Below, piece after piece: positions 50,436 through 58,529 of a stretch of DNA of 64,000 nt. Every line of letters begins with the position of its first letter. Within the stretch, counting starts at the first letter, position 1. The notes beneath the pieces are model-generated. The model made no database searches. It saw only the letters and a list, made by a program, of their open reading frames with translations, and was not told where the DNA came from. This DNA comes from Oscillospiraceae bacterium. Lineage in GTDB: Bacteria; Bacillota; Clostridia; Oscillospirales; Ruminococcaceae. The stretch is taken from assembly GCA_004557855.1 (NCBI GenBank), contig SFFJ01000001.1, forward strand, positions 62,001 to 126,000. Reading direction: 5' to 3'. A program made the translations under genes and the position numbers.

Positions 50436-52787
50436 TTACTTTTTCTCGGCGGCAGCCTTCTCCTGCAGTGCCTTCAGCATCCGCTCGGGAGTGATGGGCA
50501 TCTCGGTGAAGCGGCAGCCGGTCGCGTTGTAGATCGCGTTGGCGATGGCGGGGGCGCCGGGAACCATTGCAGGCTCGCCGATACCACGGGCGCCATAGGG
50601 GCCGGTCTCCTCGGGATGCTCAACGCCCATGGCGATGAAGGTCTCGGGAGCGTTATCGATGGTGGGGATCTTGTAGTCCACGAAGGACTTATTGAGAACC
50701 TTACCATCCTTGAGCTTCAGCTCCTCGTACAGTACGGTACCCAAGGCCTGCATCATACCGCCCTCTACCTGGGCCTTATACAGCTCGGGGTTGACGATGT
50801 GACCGGGGTCGCAGCTCTCTACCATCTTCTTCACTTCAATAACGCCGGTCTCGGTATCGATCTCAACCTCGGCGCCGGCAGCAGCGGTGGTCCAGAAGGC
50901 TGCGGGCTTGGGAGAATAACCGGTAGCGGGATCGTAGTTGATGTTATTGGGCAGGGTGAAGGTACCCACACCGATGGCGGGGCCGCCGTAACCGGAACCG
51001 TCCTCAAATGCCAGACCCAGTGCCAGATCGGACATGGGCATACGGCTTTCGGGATGGTTGCGGTTGATGATCCAGCCGTCCTCGAGGTACAGCTCACGCT
51101 TGATGTAGCCCAGCTTGATCTGTGCGAGATCCAGAAGCTTTTCCTTCAGGTCCTCGGCAGCCAGCTTGATGGCGTTACCGGCGCAGTAGGTGATACGGGA
51201 GGCAACGGTCTGCCACTCGTAGGGGGTATGGTCGGTATCACCGGTACGGATGGTGAACTTGGAGGGATCGCAGCACAGAACCTCGGCGGCGATCTGGGTC
51301 AGAGCAGTATCGGAGCCCTGGCCGATATCATGACCGGAGGTCATCAGGAAGAAGGTGCCGTCCTCATTCATACGAATGATGGCAGCGGAGCCTGCGTTGG
51401 TGGGCTGGGAAGGAGATTTCCAGCCGCCGGCAATACCCTTACCGCGGACCTTGTGAGGACCGGAGGGAGCATCGCAGGGCTTATCGTACTCGATCGCCTC
51501 GGCGACCTGATCCAGAGCCTCGAGGAAGCCGCAGGACTTCATGATCTCGCCGGTACCGGTGGACTTGCCGGGGGCCAGACCGTTGACACGGCGGATCTCG
51601 ATGGGATCCATGCCGATCTCCTTGGCTACTTCATCGATGTTCTGCTCGATACCGAAGTGGATCTCGCACATACCGAAACCACGGTAGGGGCCGCCTACGG
51701 GGTTGTTGGTGTAAACGCAGTAAGCGTCGGTCTTAACGTTGTCGAACTCATAAGGGCCGGTGGAAGCAAAGCCGGAGGCCTTAACGATGTTTACGCCGTA
51801 CTCGGTGTAGGCGCCGCCATCCCAGTAGAAGTCGTTCTGAACCGCCAGGAACTTACCGTCGCTCTTGCGAACTGCGGTCTTGATCTTGGTGTACAGACCC
51901 TGACGAACGTAGGAATTGACGAACTCTTCCTCACGGGTGTATTCCATCATAACGGGACGACCCTTGCAGTGCATGGCCAGAGGAATGATGATACCCTCGA
52001 TGGTGGTACCGGCCTTGGCGCCGAAGCCGCCGCCCACGTAGGGGGAGATGATGCGCATCTTGTTCAGCGGGATATCAAAGGTGGCGGAAAGGGCCTGACG
52101 AACCGCGTAAGGAGACTGGCAGGAAGCCCAAACGGTGCACTTGCCGTCCGGCTCGTACTGGGCTACCGCGATGTGGTTCTCGATGGGGGTATGCTGAACA
52201 TGGGGTACATGGTACTCATGCTCGGTGATGTAATACTCATCGGGATGCTCTTCGGCATACTTGAAGGCAGCATCGGCATCGCCCTTACGGATGATGTGAT
52301 GGTGAGAGATATTGGTATGCGCCTGGGGATGGAAGATGGGTACTACTTTATAAGTATGCAGCTCGGGGTGGATGAGGACGGCGTCCTTGGCCATACCCTC
52401 CATGGGGTTGTTGATGACGGGCAGCGGCTCGTACTCAACCTTGACCAGCTCGCAGGCGGCCTCGGCGATCTCCGGGGTCTCGGCTGCAACGGCAACAACG
52501 GGCTCACCGCAGAACTTAACGGTATTGACTGCCAGGAAGTTTTTATCCTCCAGGTACAGACCGCCGCGCTTGGTGTAGTAGTCGCCGGTGATTACATCAT
52601 GTACGCCCTTGAGCGCCTTGGCAGCGGAAACATCGATGCTGACGATCTTGGCATGGGCATAGGGGCTCTTTACACACTTGGCATACAGCATGCGGGGCCA
52701 TTTCATATCGCCAACGTATTTGGCAGCGCCGGTAACCTTCTTAACGCCGTCTACACGCGGAACACTTACGCCAATATATTTACTCAT
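50436..52787 (-). CDS. xdhA: Xanthine-dehydrogenase-family molybdenum-binding subunit
   Basis: 783 residues, the size of the separate Mo subunit. Family landmarks: RVDGVKKVTGAAKYVGD at the start, QSPYAVRQALS, the Gly-rich VGGGFGAKAG, PYRGFGMCE (FRGFG equivalent near the Mo site), GSDTALTQIAAEVL, and the catalytic Glu in GIGEPAMVPGAP. It holds the Mo-dinucleotide cofactor and hydroxylates a heterocycle. Linked yqeB, yqeC, selD and mocA suggest a selenium-containing cofactor. Purine (xanthine/hypoxanthine) is the leading guess; nicotinate-like rings are possible. The start overlaps xdhC by one base. Confidence 0.85.
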   Translation of the reverse strand: MSKYIGVSVPRVDGVKKVTGAAKYVGDMKWPRMLYAKCVKSPYAHAKIVSIDVSAAKALKGVHDVITGDYYTKRGGLYLEDKNFLAVNTVKFCGEPVVAVAAETPEIAEAACELVKVEYEPLPVINNPMEGMAKDAVLIHPELHTYKVVPIFHPQAHTNISHHHIIRKGDADAAFKYAEEHPDEYYITEHEYHVPHVQHTPIENHIAVAQYEPDGKCTVWASCQSPYAVRQALSATFDIPLNKMRIISPYVGGGFGAKAGTTIEGIIIPLAMHCKGRPVMMEYTREEEFVNSYVRQGLYTKIKTAVRKSDGKFLAVQNDFYWDGGAYTEYGVNIVKASGFASTGPYEFDNVKTDAYCVYTNNPVGGPYRGFGMCEIHFGIEQNIDEVAKEIGMDPIEIRRVNGLAPGKSTGTGEIMKSCGFLEALDQVAEAIEYDKPCDAPSGPHKVRGKGIAGGWKSPSQPTNAGSAAIIRMNEDGTFFLMTSGHDIGQGSDTALTQIAAEVLCCDPSKFTIRTGDTDHTPYEWQTVASRITYCAGNAIKLAAEDLKEKLLDLAQIKLGYIKRELYLEDGWIINRNHPESRMPMSDLALGLAFEDGSGYGGPAIGVGTFTLPNNINYDPATGYSPKPAAFWTTAAAGAEVEIDTETGVIEVKKMVESCDPGHIVNPELYKAQVEGGMMQALGTVLYEELKLKDGKVLNKSFVDYKIPTIDNAPETFIAMGVEHPEETGPYGARGIGEPAMVPGAPAIANAIYNATGCRFTEMPITPERMLKALQEKAAAEKK

Positions 52788-53272
52788 TATTTGGCACCTC
52801 CATTCATGCGCTCGGCAGCGTCCTCGATCGCCTCAATAATTCTCTTGTAGCCGGTGCAGCGGCACAGGTTACCGGACATATAATGGGTGATCTCCTCACG
52901 GGTGGGATGGGGATTTTCACGCAGCAGGGCGGTAGCGGAAACAATAAAGCCGGGCGTGCAGTAACCGCACTGCAGGGCAGCATGGTCAATAAAGGACTGC
53001 TGGATGGGAGACAGGTTGCCCTTCTCATCCGCAAAGCCCTCAACGGTCTCGAAGTGCTTGCCGTCCATCTCGGGGGCCAGCATCAGGCAGCCGTTGATCA
53101 GTACGCCGTCAACGATCATGGCGCAGGCACCGCACTCACCGGCGCCGCAGCCTTCCTTTGCGCCGGTCAGGTCCAGCATATCGCGGATGATGTTCAGCGC
53201 GGTTTTATTGGCGGGAACGTCCAGCTCGTATTCCTCGCCGTTTACAAAGAAATCAACATGATAGGTTTTCAT
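52787..53272 (-). CDS. xdhC: Xanthine-dehydrogenase-family [2Fe-2S] subunit
   Basis: 161 residues from the ATG at 53272. The plant-type ferredoxin cluster is bound by C42, C47, C50 (GCGAGECGAC) and C62; the second, helical-domain cluster by CGYCTPGF and CRCTGY. It passes electrons from the Mo site to FAD. Second gene of xdhB-xdhC-xdhA. The ribosome site AAGGAG is 12 bases from the ATG, a little long. Confidence 0.92.
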   Translation of the reverse strand: MKTYHVDFFVNGEEYELDVPANKTALNIIRDMLDLTGAKEGCGAGECGACAMIVDGVLINGCLMLAPEMDGKHFETVEGFADEKGNLSPIQQSFIDHAALQCGYCTPGFIVSATALLRENPHPTREEITHYMSGNLCRCTGYKRIIEAIEDAAERMNGGAK

Positions 53273-53292
53273 TATTTCGGCACGCTCCTTTC

Positions 53293-54171
53293 TCAAACAG
53301 AAAGCTCGGCCAGGCTTCTGCGTACGGCAACCTTAACAAGGCTTACACGATACTCGGCGGAAGCACGGACGTCGCTGATGGGAGAAACCTCGGTGCCGGC
53401 CAGCTCAGCAGCCTCGCCGATGAGCTCGGGAGTCAGCTTCTTGCCTTTCAGCAGGGCTTCGGTCTTGGGCAGACGGATGGGGGTAGGAGCGCAGGAGCCG
53501 ATGGCTACACGGTACTCATCATTGAACTTACCGACGGTAGCGCAAACGGTAGAAAGGTCTACCTCCTTGCGGCGGTCAAACTTGGTGAATACAGCCTTCT
53601 GACCCTCAACATAGGGGATCTTGAGGCCGATGGCCATTTCGCCGGGCTTGAGGCCGACCTTACGCACGAAGATGAAGAACGCGCCGCGGGCGATTCTTTC
53701 TTCCTGGCTTTCACCGGCCCAGCTTACCAGCGAAACCTCACGCTGACCCTCGGGGCCCACTACGACCAGCTTGGCATCGCAGGCAACGAGAGGAGTGACG
53801 GTATCCGCCAGAGGAGAGGCGTTGATGACATTGCCGACACTGGTGGCACGGCCGCGTACCAGCTGGGAACCCAGAACGGAAGCTGCCTGGGCATAGAAAG
53901 GATAGTTCTCCTTTACGATCTCACTCTCGGAGATCTCCTTGCAGGTAACGCATGCACCAATGTACAGGCCGTCCTTCTTGGAGAAAGTGATGTCCTTCAA
54001 GCCGGGAATACGCTTGATGTCGATCACGGCTTCCGGGTTGATGAGACGCTCGCGCAGACGAATCATTACGTCGGTGCCACCATTCAGGATGGTGTACTTG
54101 CCTTCGTACTCCTTCATCAGTTCAAGAGCTTCTTCCACAGAACCCGGAGCGAAATAGTTAAATTCCTTCAA
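53293..54171 (-). CDS. xdhB: Xanthine-dehydrogenase-family FAD-binding subunit
   Basis: 292 residues if translation starts at TTG (54171), eight bases after AAAAAGGAG; a GTG at 54180 overlaps that site. FAD motifs are ILNGGTDVMIRLRE and the family box ATSVGNVINASPLADT. This subunit passes electrons to NAD or another carrier. First gene of the xdh operon, driven by the overlapping promoters at 54228-54256. Confidence 0.9.
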   Translation of the reverse strand: MKEFNYFAPGSVEEALELMKEYEGKYTILNGGTDVMIRLRERLINPEAVIDIKRIPGLKDITFSKKDGLYIGACVTCKEISESEIVKENYPFYAQAASVLGSQLVRGRATSVGNVINASPLADTVTPLVACDAKLVVVGPEGQREVSLVSWAGESQEERIARGAFFIFVRKVGLKPGEMAIGLKIPYVEGQKAVFTKFDRRKEVDLSTVCATVGKFNDEYRVAIGSCAPTPIRLPKTEALLKGKKLTPELIGEAAELAGTEVSPISDVRASAEYRVSLVKVAVRRSLAELSV

Positions 54172-54227
54172 TGTAAGCACTCCTTTTTGATTGGTTTTAT
54201 GCAGAGTAACACTTATACAGCATCTAT

Positions 54228-54256
54228 ATTATAGTATTGAGGGCCTGTCAATTCAA
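54228..54256 (-). promoter_or_regulatory. Overlapping promoters of the xdh operon
   Basis: Minus-strand TTGAAT (54251-54256), 17 bases, TATAAT (54228-54233). A second pair, TTGACA (54246-54251)-17-TATAGA, is offset by five bases. The 54260-54559 stretch to the divergent promoter is AT-rich; I see no gene in it. Confidence 0.75.
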
Positions 54257-54559
54257 TTCCTTTTGATCGATTTTGATATTCTGCCTAAAACCGACCCTGC
54301 AATTTGTGAAAATTGGAATATACCCCCTTGTAAATACTTCACAACAAAAATGAAAACCGCCCGTGATTTTTGGGAGAACGCCGTTCGACAGGTTTCGTTT
54401 ATTTTTGCTATGATAAACGAAAAAGCGGTTATGTGCTTGGTGATATATACTAATGCATGTTAAATTATTAACCCACTTTTGTTGCAGAAATAACTATTTT
54501 CTATGGAATTTCACCAAAAATTTTGTCGGTTTATTGGCGGTCAAAAAAGGCTTCCGGCA

Positions 54560-54588
54560 TTTACTTTTATTTCGCTTTCCTTTATAAT
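54560..54588 (+). promoter_or_regulatory. Promoter of the CoA-transferase/carboxyltransferase operon
   Basis: TTTACT (54560-54565), 17 bases, TATAAT (54583-54588). Confidence 0.75.
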
Positions 54589-54608
54589 GTAAACTAACAA
54601 CAAATAGA

Positions 54609-54705
54609 GTGGGCCTGCTGCGCCGATTTTTACGGGTCGGATGCCGACCGCTTTATTTGCCTTTGGTGCGCCGCATGGCACTGCTGCTGCCGCCGTGGCG
54701 CCCAC
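54609..54705 (+). promoter_or_regulatory. Structured 5' leader of the CoA-transferase operon
   Basis: An outer stem GTGGGC (54609-54614) pairs with GCCCAC (54700-54705) and encloses the hairpin GGTCGG-ATG-CCGACC and GC-rich segments. The leader is about 135 bases, ending in CGGGAGGTC before the ATG. It could be a riboswitch or protein-binding RNA; no known class was recognised. Confidence 0.4.
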
Positions 54706-54732
54706 CTACATTATTTCGGGAGGTCATTTTTT

Positions 54733-55923
54733 ATGTCTAAAAAACCTTTGGAGGGCATCCGTGTATTGGATTTCACCAATGCGCTGGCAGGCCCCTACTG
54801 CTCCATGATGCTCGGCAATATGGGTGCCGAGGTCATCAAGGTGGAAAAGCCCGGTACCGGCGATGACGCCCGCGGCTACGGCCCCTTCGTCAATGGCCAG
54901 AGCGGCTATTTCGTCAGCGTCAACCACGGCAAGAAGAGCGTCGTCTGCAACACCAAGGACCCCGAGGGCGTCGAGATGTTCAAGGACCTGGTAAAGCACG
55001 TGGACATCGTGGTGGAGAACCTGAAGGCCGGCGCCATGAACCGTATGGGTCTGGGCTACGAGGAGCTGAAGAAAGTAAACCCCAAGCTCATCTATGTTGC
55101 CATTTCCGGCTTTGGCCAGACCGGCCCCTATGCCCCCCGCCCCGCCTATGATATGGTCGTGCAGGCCATGGGCGGCGTCATGAGCATCACCGGCGAGCCC
55201 GGCGGCAAGCCTGTCCGCGTCGGTGCTTCCATCGGCGATATCATTGCCGGTATCTTCGGTGCCTTCGGTGCCGTTACCGCCCTGTATAAGCGCGCCATCA
55301 CCGGCGAGGGCGATATGGTCGATGTCGGTATGCTGGACTGCCAGCTGGCCATCCTGGAAAACGCCATCATCAAGTATTCCGCTACCGGTGTCGTGGCCGG
55401 CCCCATGGGCGCCGTTCATCCCACCGTTACCCCCTTCCAGGCCTTCGAGACCAAGGACAGCTATGTGATCGCCGCCTGCGGCAATAACCGCCTGTACGCT
55501 GCCTTCTGCAATGCGCTGGGCTGCCCCGAGCTGATCGATGATCCCCGCTTCGACACCAATATGCACCGCAACCAGAACCTCAAGCTCATCGGCGACCTGC
55601 TGACCGAAAAGACCCGCACCAAGACCACCGCCGAGTGGCTGAAGATCCTGGAGGAGGCCGGTGTTCCCTCCACCGCCATCAATACCGTGGATAAGCTGTT
55701 CACCGATCCGCAGGTTGCCGCCCGCAATATGCTCATCGATATCGACCAGCCCGGTATGGGTAAGGTCAAGATCGCCGGCAACCCCGTCAAGATGGCTTCC
55801 GTAGAGGCTGACGCCGATCATCATCCGGCCCCCGCACTGGGCAACGCCACCCGCGATGTACTGGTGAATATGCTGGGCTGGGATGAGGAGAAGGCCGACG
55901 GCTACGTTGAGAAGTTCCACTGA
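54733..55923 (+). CDS. CaiB/BaiF-family (class III) CoA-transferase
   Basis: 396 residues. Features of class III CoA-transferases: LEGIRVLDFTNALAGPYCSMMLGNMGAEVIKVE-type start (first 35 residues), then YVAISGFGQTGPYA, the catalytic-Asp segment AYDMVVQAMGGVMS, TGEPGGKPVRVG, and the late TDPQVAARNML. It moves CoA between carboxylic acids, e.g. formyl-CoA:oxalate or succinyl-CoA-type exchanges. Being first in an operon with a biotin carboxyltransferase, it most likely activates the acid that is then decarboxylated or recarboxylated as a CoA ester. The acid is unknown. Confidence 0.88.
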   Translation: MSKKPLEGIRVLDFTNALAGPYCSMMLGNMGAEVIKVEKPGTGDDARGYGPFVNGQSGYFVSVNHGKKSVVCNTKDPEGVEMFKDLVKHVDIVVENLKAGAMNRMGLGYEELKKVNPKLIYVAISGFGQTGPYAPRPAYDMVVQAMGGVMSITGEPGGKPVRVGASIGDIIAGIFGAFGAVTALYKRAITGEGDMVDVGMLDCQLAILENAIIKYSATGVVAGPMGAVHPTVTPFQAFETKDSYVIAACGNNRLYAAFCNALGCPELIDDPRFDTNMHRNQNLKLIGDLLTEKTRTKTTAEWLKILEEAGVPSTAINTVDKLFTDPQVAARNMLIDIDQPGMGKVKIAGNPVKMASVEADADHHPAPALGNATRDVLVNMLGWDEEKADGYVEKFH

Positions 55924-56001
55924 TTTTTGTGCAAGATCCGTCAGCCGGGAGGTCCCCCGGCCGGCGGTAACCCATATACTCTTTGAAAGAAGGATAATAC
56001 T

Positions 56002-57525
56002 ATGACCAAACTTGAAGACCTGATTGAACGCAGAGGTTCAATCGCTCTCGGTGGCGGCCAGGCACGGATCGACAAGCAGCACGAGCAGGGCAAAATGACC
56101 GCTCGCGAGCGCCTGGAGACCCTGTTTGATCCCAACACCTTCGTTGAGATCGACGCCTTCGTTGTCCACCGCTGCTACTATTTTGGCCAGGAAAAACAGC
56201 ACTTCCCCGGTGATGGTGTTGTTGGCGGCTACGGCAAGGTAGACGGCCGCATCGTCTACGCTTACGCCCAGGATTTCACCGTCGTCGGCGGCTCCATGGG
56301 TGAGGTTCAGGCCAATAAGATCTGCAAGATCCTCGAAAACGCCCGCAAGGTCGGCGCGCCCGTGGTCGGCATGAACGACTCCGGCGGCGCCCGTATCCAG
56401 GAGGGTCTGGACGGTCTGGAAGGCTACGGCAAGATCTTCTTCCGCAATACCGCCGCTTCCGGTGTTGTTCCGCAGATCACCGCCATCATGGGCCCCTGCG
56501 CCGGCGGCGCTGTTTATTCCCCCGCCCTTACCGATTTCATCTTCCAGGTGAATAAGACCAGTAAGATGTTCATCACCGGCCCCGATGTTATCAAATCCGT
56601 GACCGGCGAGCAGATCGACTCCGAGAAGCTGGGCGGCGCCATGACCCACAACCGCATCAGCGGCGTGGCGCACTTCATGGCCTCCGATGATACCGACTGC
56701 ATCAACCAGATCCGCCGTCTTTTGAGCTATCTGCCCTCCAACTACCGCGATGCCGCCCCCACCATCTTCAACGGGGACGACCCCAACCGCATCGCCGACC
56801 AGCTGGATACCATCATCCCCGATAACCCCAACAAGGCTTATGATATGTACGATGTCATCAAGGCCATCACCGATGGCGGCGAGTACATGGACTACATGGG
56901 GATGTATGCGCCCAATATGATCACCTGCTTTGCCCGCTTTAACGGCCGCTCCGTCGGTATCATCGCCAACCAGCCCAAGGCCATGGCCGGCTGCATGGAT
57001 ATCAACTGCTCCGATAAGGCTGCCCGCTTTATCCGCACCTGCGATGCCTTCGGTATTCCGCTGCTTACGCTGGTGGATGTTCCCGGCTTCCTGCCCGGTT
57101 CCACCCAGGAGCACGGCGGTATCATCCGTCACGGCGCCAAGGTCATCTATGCCTACTGCGAAGCCACCGTTCCGAAGGTCACCATGATCCTGCGTAAGGC
57201 CTACGGCGGCGCTTACCTGGCCATGTGCTGCAAGGATCTGGGCTCCGATATCGTTTACGCCTGGCCCACCGCCGAGATCGCCGTAATGGGCGCCGAGGGT
57301 GCTGCCAATATCATCTTCCGCAAGGCCACCCCCGAGGAGCGCGCCGAGCTGATCGAGGAGTACAAGCACGAGTTCAATAACCCCTACAAGGCTGCCGAGC
57401 GCGGCATGGTGGATGATGTCATCATCCCCTCCACCTCCCGTCAGATGATCATCGCTGCCATGGAGATGCTCGATGGCAAGGTCGTGGAAGCTCCCAGAAA
57501 GAAACACGGCAATGTTCCGCTCTGA
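56002..57525 (+). CDS. Biotin-dependent acyl-CoA carboxyltransferase (MmdA/PccB-like)
   Basis: 507 residues, standard for the alpha subunit of methylmalonyl-CoA decarboxylase or PCC beta. Two crotonase-like halves are visible: the first with FTVVGGSMGEVQANKI, VGMNDSGGARIQEG and MGPCAGGAVYSPA; the second with DVPGFLPGSTQEHGGI, KAYGGAYLAM and AEIAVMGAEGAANI. The two oxyanion Gly-rich loops fit transfer of a carboxyl group between an acyl-CoA and biotin. RBS GAAGGATAATACT. Downstream genes supply an OadG-like subunit and the biotin carrier. No beta decarboxylase or biotin carboxylase gene is in the window. Confidence 0.9.
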   Translation: MTKLEDLIERRGSIALGGGQARIDKQHEQGKMTARERLETLFDPNTFVEIDAFVVHRCYYFGQEKQHFPGDGVVGGYGKVDGRIVYAYAQDFTVVGGSMGEVQANKICKILENARKVGAPVVGMNDSGGARIQEGLDGLEGYGKIFFRNTAASGVVPQITAIMGPCAGGAVYSPALTDFIFQVNKTSKMFITGPDVIKSVTGEQIDSEKLGGAMTHNRISGVAHFMASDDTDCINQIRRLLSYLPSNYRDAAPTIFNGDDPNRIADQLDTIIPDNPNKAYDMYDVIKAITDGGEYMDYMGMYAPNMITCFARFNGRSVGIIANQPKAMAGCMDINCSDKAARFIRTCDAFGIPLLTLVDVPGFLPGSTQEHGGIIRHGAKVIYAYCEATVPKVTMILRKAYGGAYLAMCCKDLGSDIVYAWPTAEIAVMGAEGAANIIFRKATPEERAELIEEYKHEFNNPYKAAERGMVDDVIIPSTSRQMIIAAMEMLDGKVVEAPRKKHGNVPL

Positions 57526-57545
57526 TAAAAAGGAGCGTGAATAAT

Positions 57546-57848
57546 ATGATGTATCTGTATATTGCCATTGCTCTGCTGGTGGGGCTGCTGCTGGGTAAGG
57601 CGCTCTTTGGCAAAAAGGCCGCCCCCGTACCCGCCCCGGCCCCTGTGGCCGCAGCCCCTGCCGCCCCGCAGGAGGATGAGATCGCAGCCGTTATCGCCGC
57701 CATTGCCGCTATGATGGGCTGTGCGCCGGAACAGGTACGCATCCTTTCCCTGCGTGAGGATTCTCCCTGGAGACCCACCTTACTAATTTCTGATGGAGGA
57801 CAAATCGATGAAAAGATTCCTGATAAGAATAAATGGAAAAACGTATGA
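57546..57848 (+). CDS. OadG-like small membrane subunit
   Basis: 100 residues from the ATG at 57546, ten bases after AGGAG; GTG at 57537 lies next to that site and is less likely. One N-terminal helix (MMYLYIAIALLVGLLLGKALF), an Ala/Pro-rich linker, then a small domain (DEIAAVIAAIAAMMG, then EQVRILSL) that resembles the gamma/delta subunits of sodium-pumping decarboxylases (OadG/MmdD). It would tie the carboxyltransferase to the membrane. Its 3' end overlaps the biotin carrier gene by 41 bases in another frame. Confidence 0.72.
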   Translation: MMYLYIAIALLVGLLLGKALFGKKAAPVPAPAPVAAAPAAPQEDEIAAVIAAIAAMMGCAPEQVRILSLREDSPWRPTLLISDGGQIDEKIPDKNKWKNV

Positions 57849-58188
57849 TGCCGAGGTCGAGGTCGTAGGGACCTCCGCTTCCGCACCGGTTGCGGCCCCC
57901 GCTGCTGCTCCTGCCGCCGCCCCCGCCGCAGCTCCTGCTGCTCCCGCGCCCGCTGCTGCCCCCGCAGCCGGCGGCCCCGCCAATGTCACCTCCCCCCTGC
58001 CCGGCACCGTTCTGCGTCTGTGCAAGAATACCGGTGATTCCGTTGCTGCCGGTGAGGTCGTCATGATCGTCGAGTCCATGAAGATGGAGAACGAGGTTGT
58101 CGCCCCCGAGGCCGGCCGCATCGCTTCCATCGCCGTGGCAGCCGGCTCCGCCATCAATACCGGCGACCTGCTGTTCACCCTCGGTTGA
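57808..58188 (+). CDS. Biotin carrier protein (biotin/lipoyl domain)
   Basis: 126 residues from the ATG at 57808 (GGAGG eight bases upstream); an ATG five codons earlier lies on that site. Order: a short N-terminal strand region, an Ala/Pro linker (about residues 24-57), and the biotinyl domain (58-126) with biotin attachment Lys K92 in VESMKMENEV. It shuttles carboxybiotin for the upstream carboxyltransferase. Last gene of the operon, followed by a terminator. Confidence 0.92.
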   Translation: MKRFLIRINGKTYDAEVEVVGTSASAPVAAPAAAPAAAPAAAPAAPAPAAAPAAGGPANVTSPLPGTVLRLCKNTGDSVAAGEVVMIVESMKMENEVVAPEAGRIASIAVAAGSAINTGDLLFTLG

Positions 58189-58210
58189 TCGCCCCACAAT
58201 ATAACGTCTG

Positions 58211-58266
58211 AAGCGGCGCTGTTGTTTTGTGTGTTTATCACAATGCAGCAGCGCTGCTTTTTTGCT
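58211..58266 (+). terminator. Terminator of the carboxyltransferase operon
   Basis: AGCGGCGCTG/CAGCGCTGCT stem with a long loop, then TTTTTTGC. The next 250 bases are AT-rich. Confidence 0.75.
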
Positions 58267-58413
58267 TATTTTTGTATTAGTTTTCCATCTTATCATTGTT
58301 TTGTTCAGTTTGCATCACTTTTTTATCGTTGGTTTGTGCAATATTTATACGTCAAAATCCATCAAAAATGCGTTAAAAATTCTACGGTGTAAAAAATCCA
58401 CAAACCCTATTGC

Positions 58414-58442
58414 TTTTTATAATATTTAATAGTAGAATAGCA
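58414..58442 (+). promoter_or_regulatory. Possible promoter of pucR
   Basis: TTGCTT, 17 bases, TAGAAT near 58410-58438; a TATAAT lies inside the spacer. AGAAAGGGGCGCATTTGC precedes the ATG at 58530. Confidence 0.45.
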
Positions 58443-58529
58443 GTAAGATAGAACATGGGTAAGTAGTCGGAAGCTTCGCCCAGTTTTCATACTTCCCGCC
58501 GCTGCGGGATCAGAAAGGGGCGCATTTGC

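Noticed and set aside
58229..58429. 66-codon hydrophobic ORF after the biotin carrier gene
   Set aside because: It lies over the terminator and AT-rich leader of pucR and has no ribosome site.
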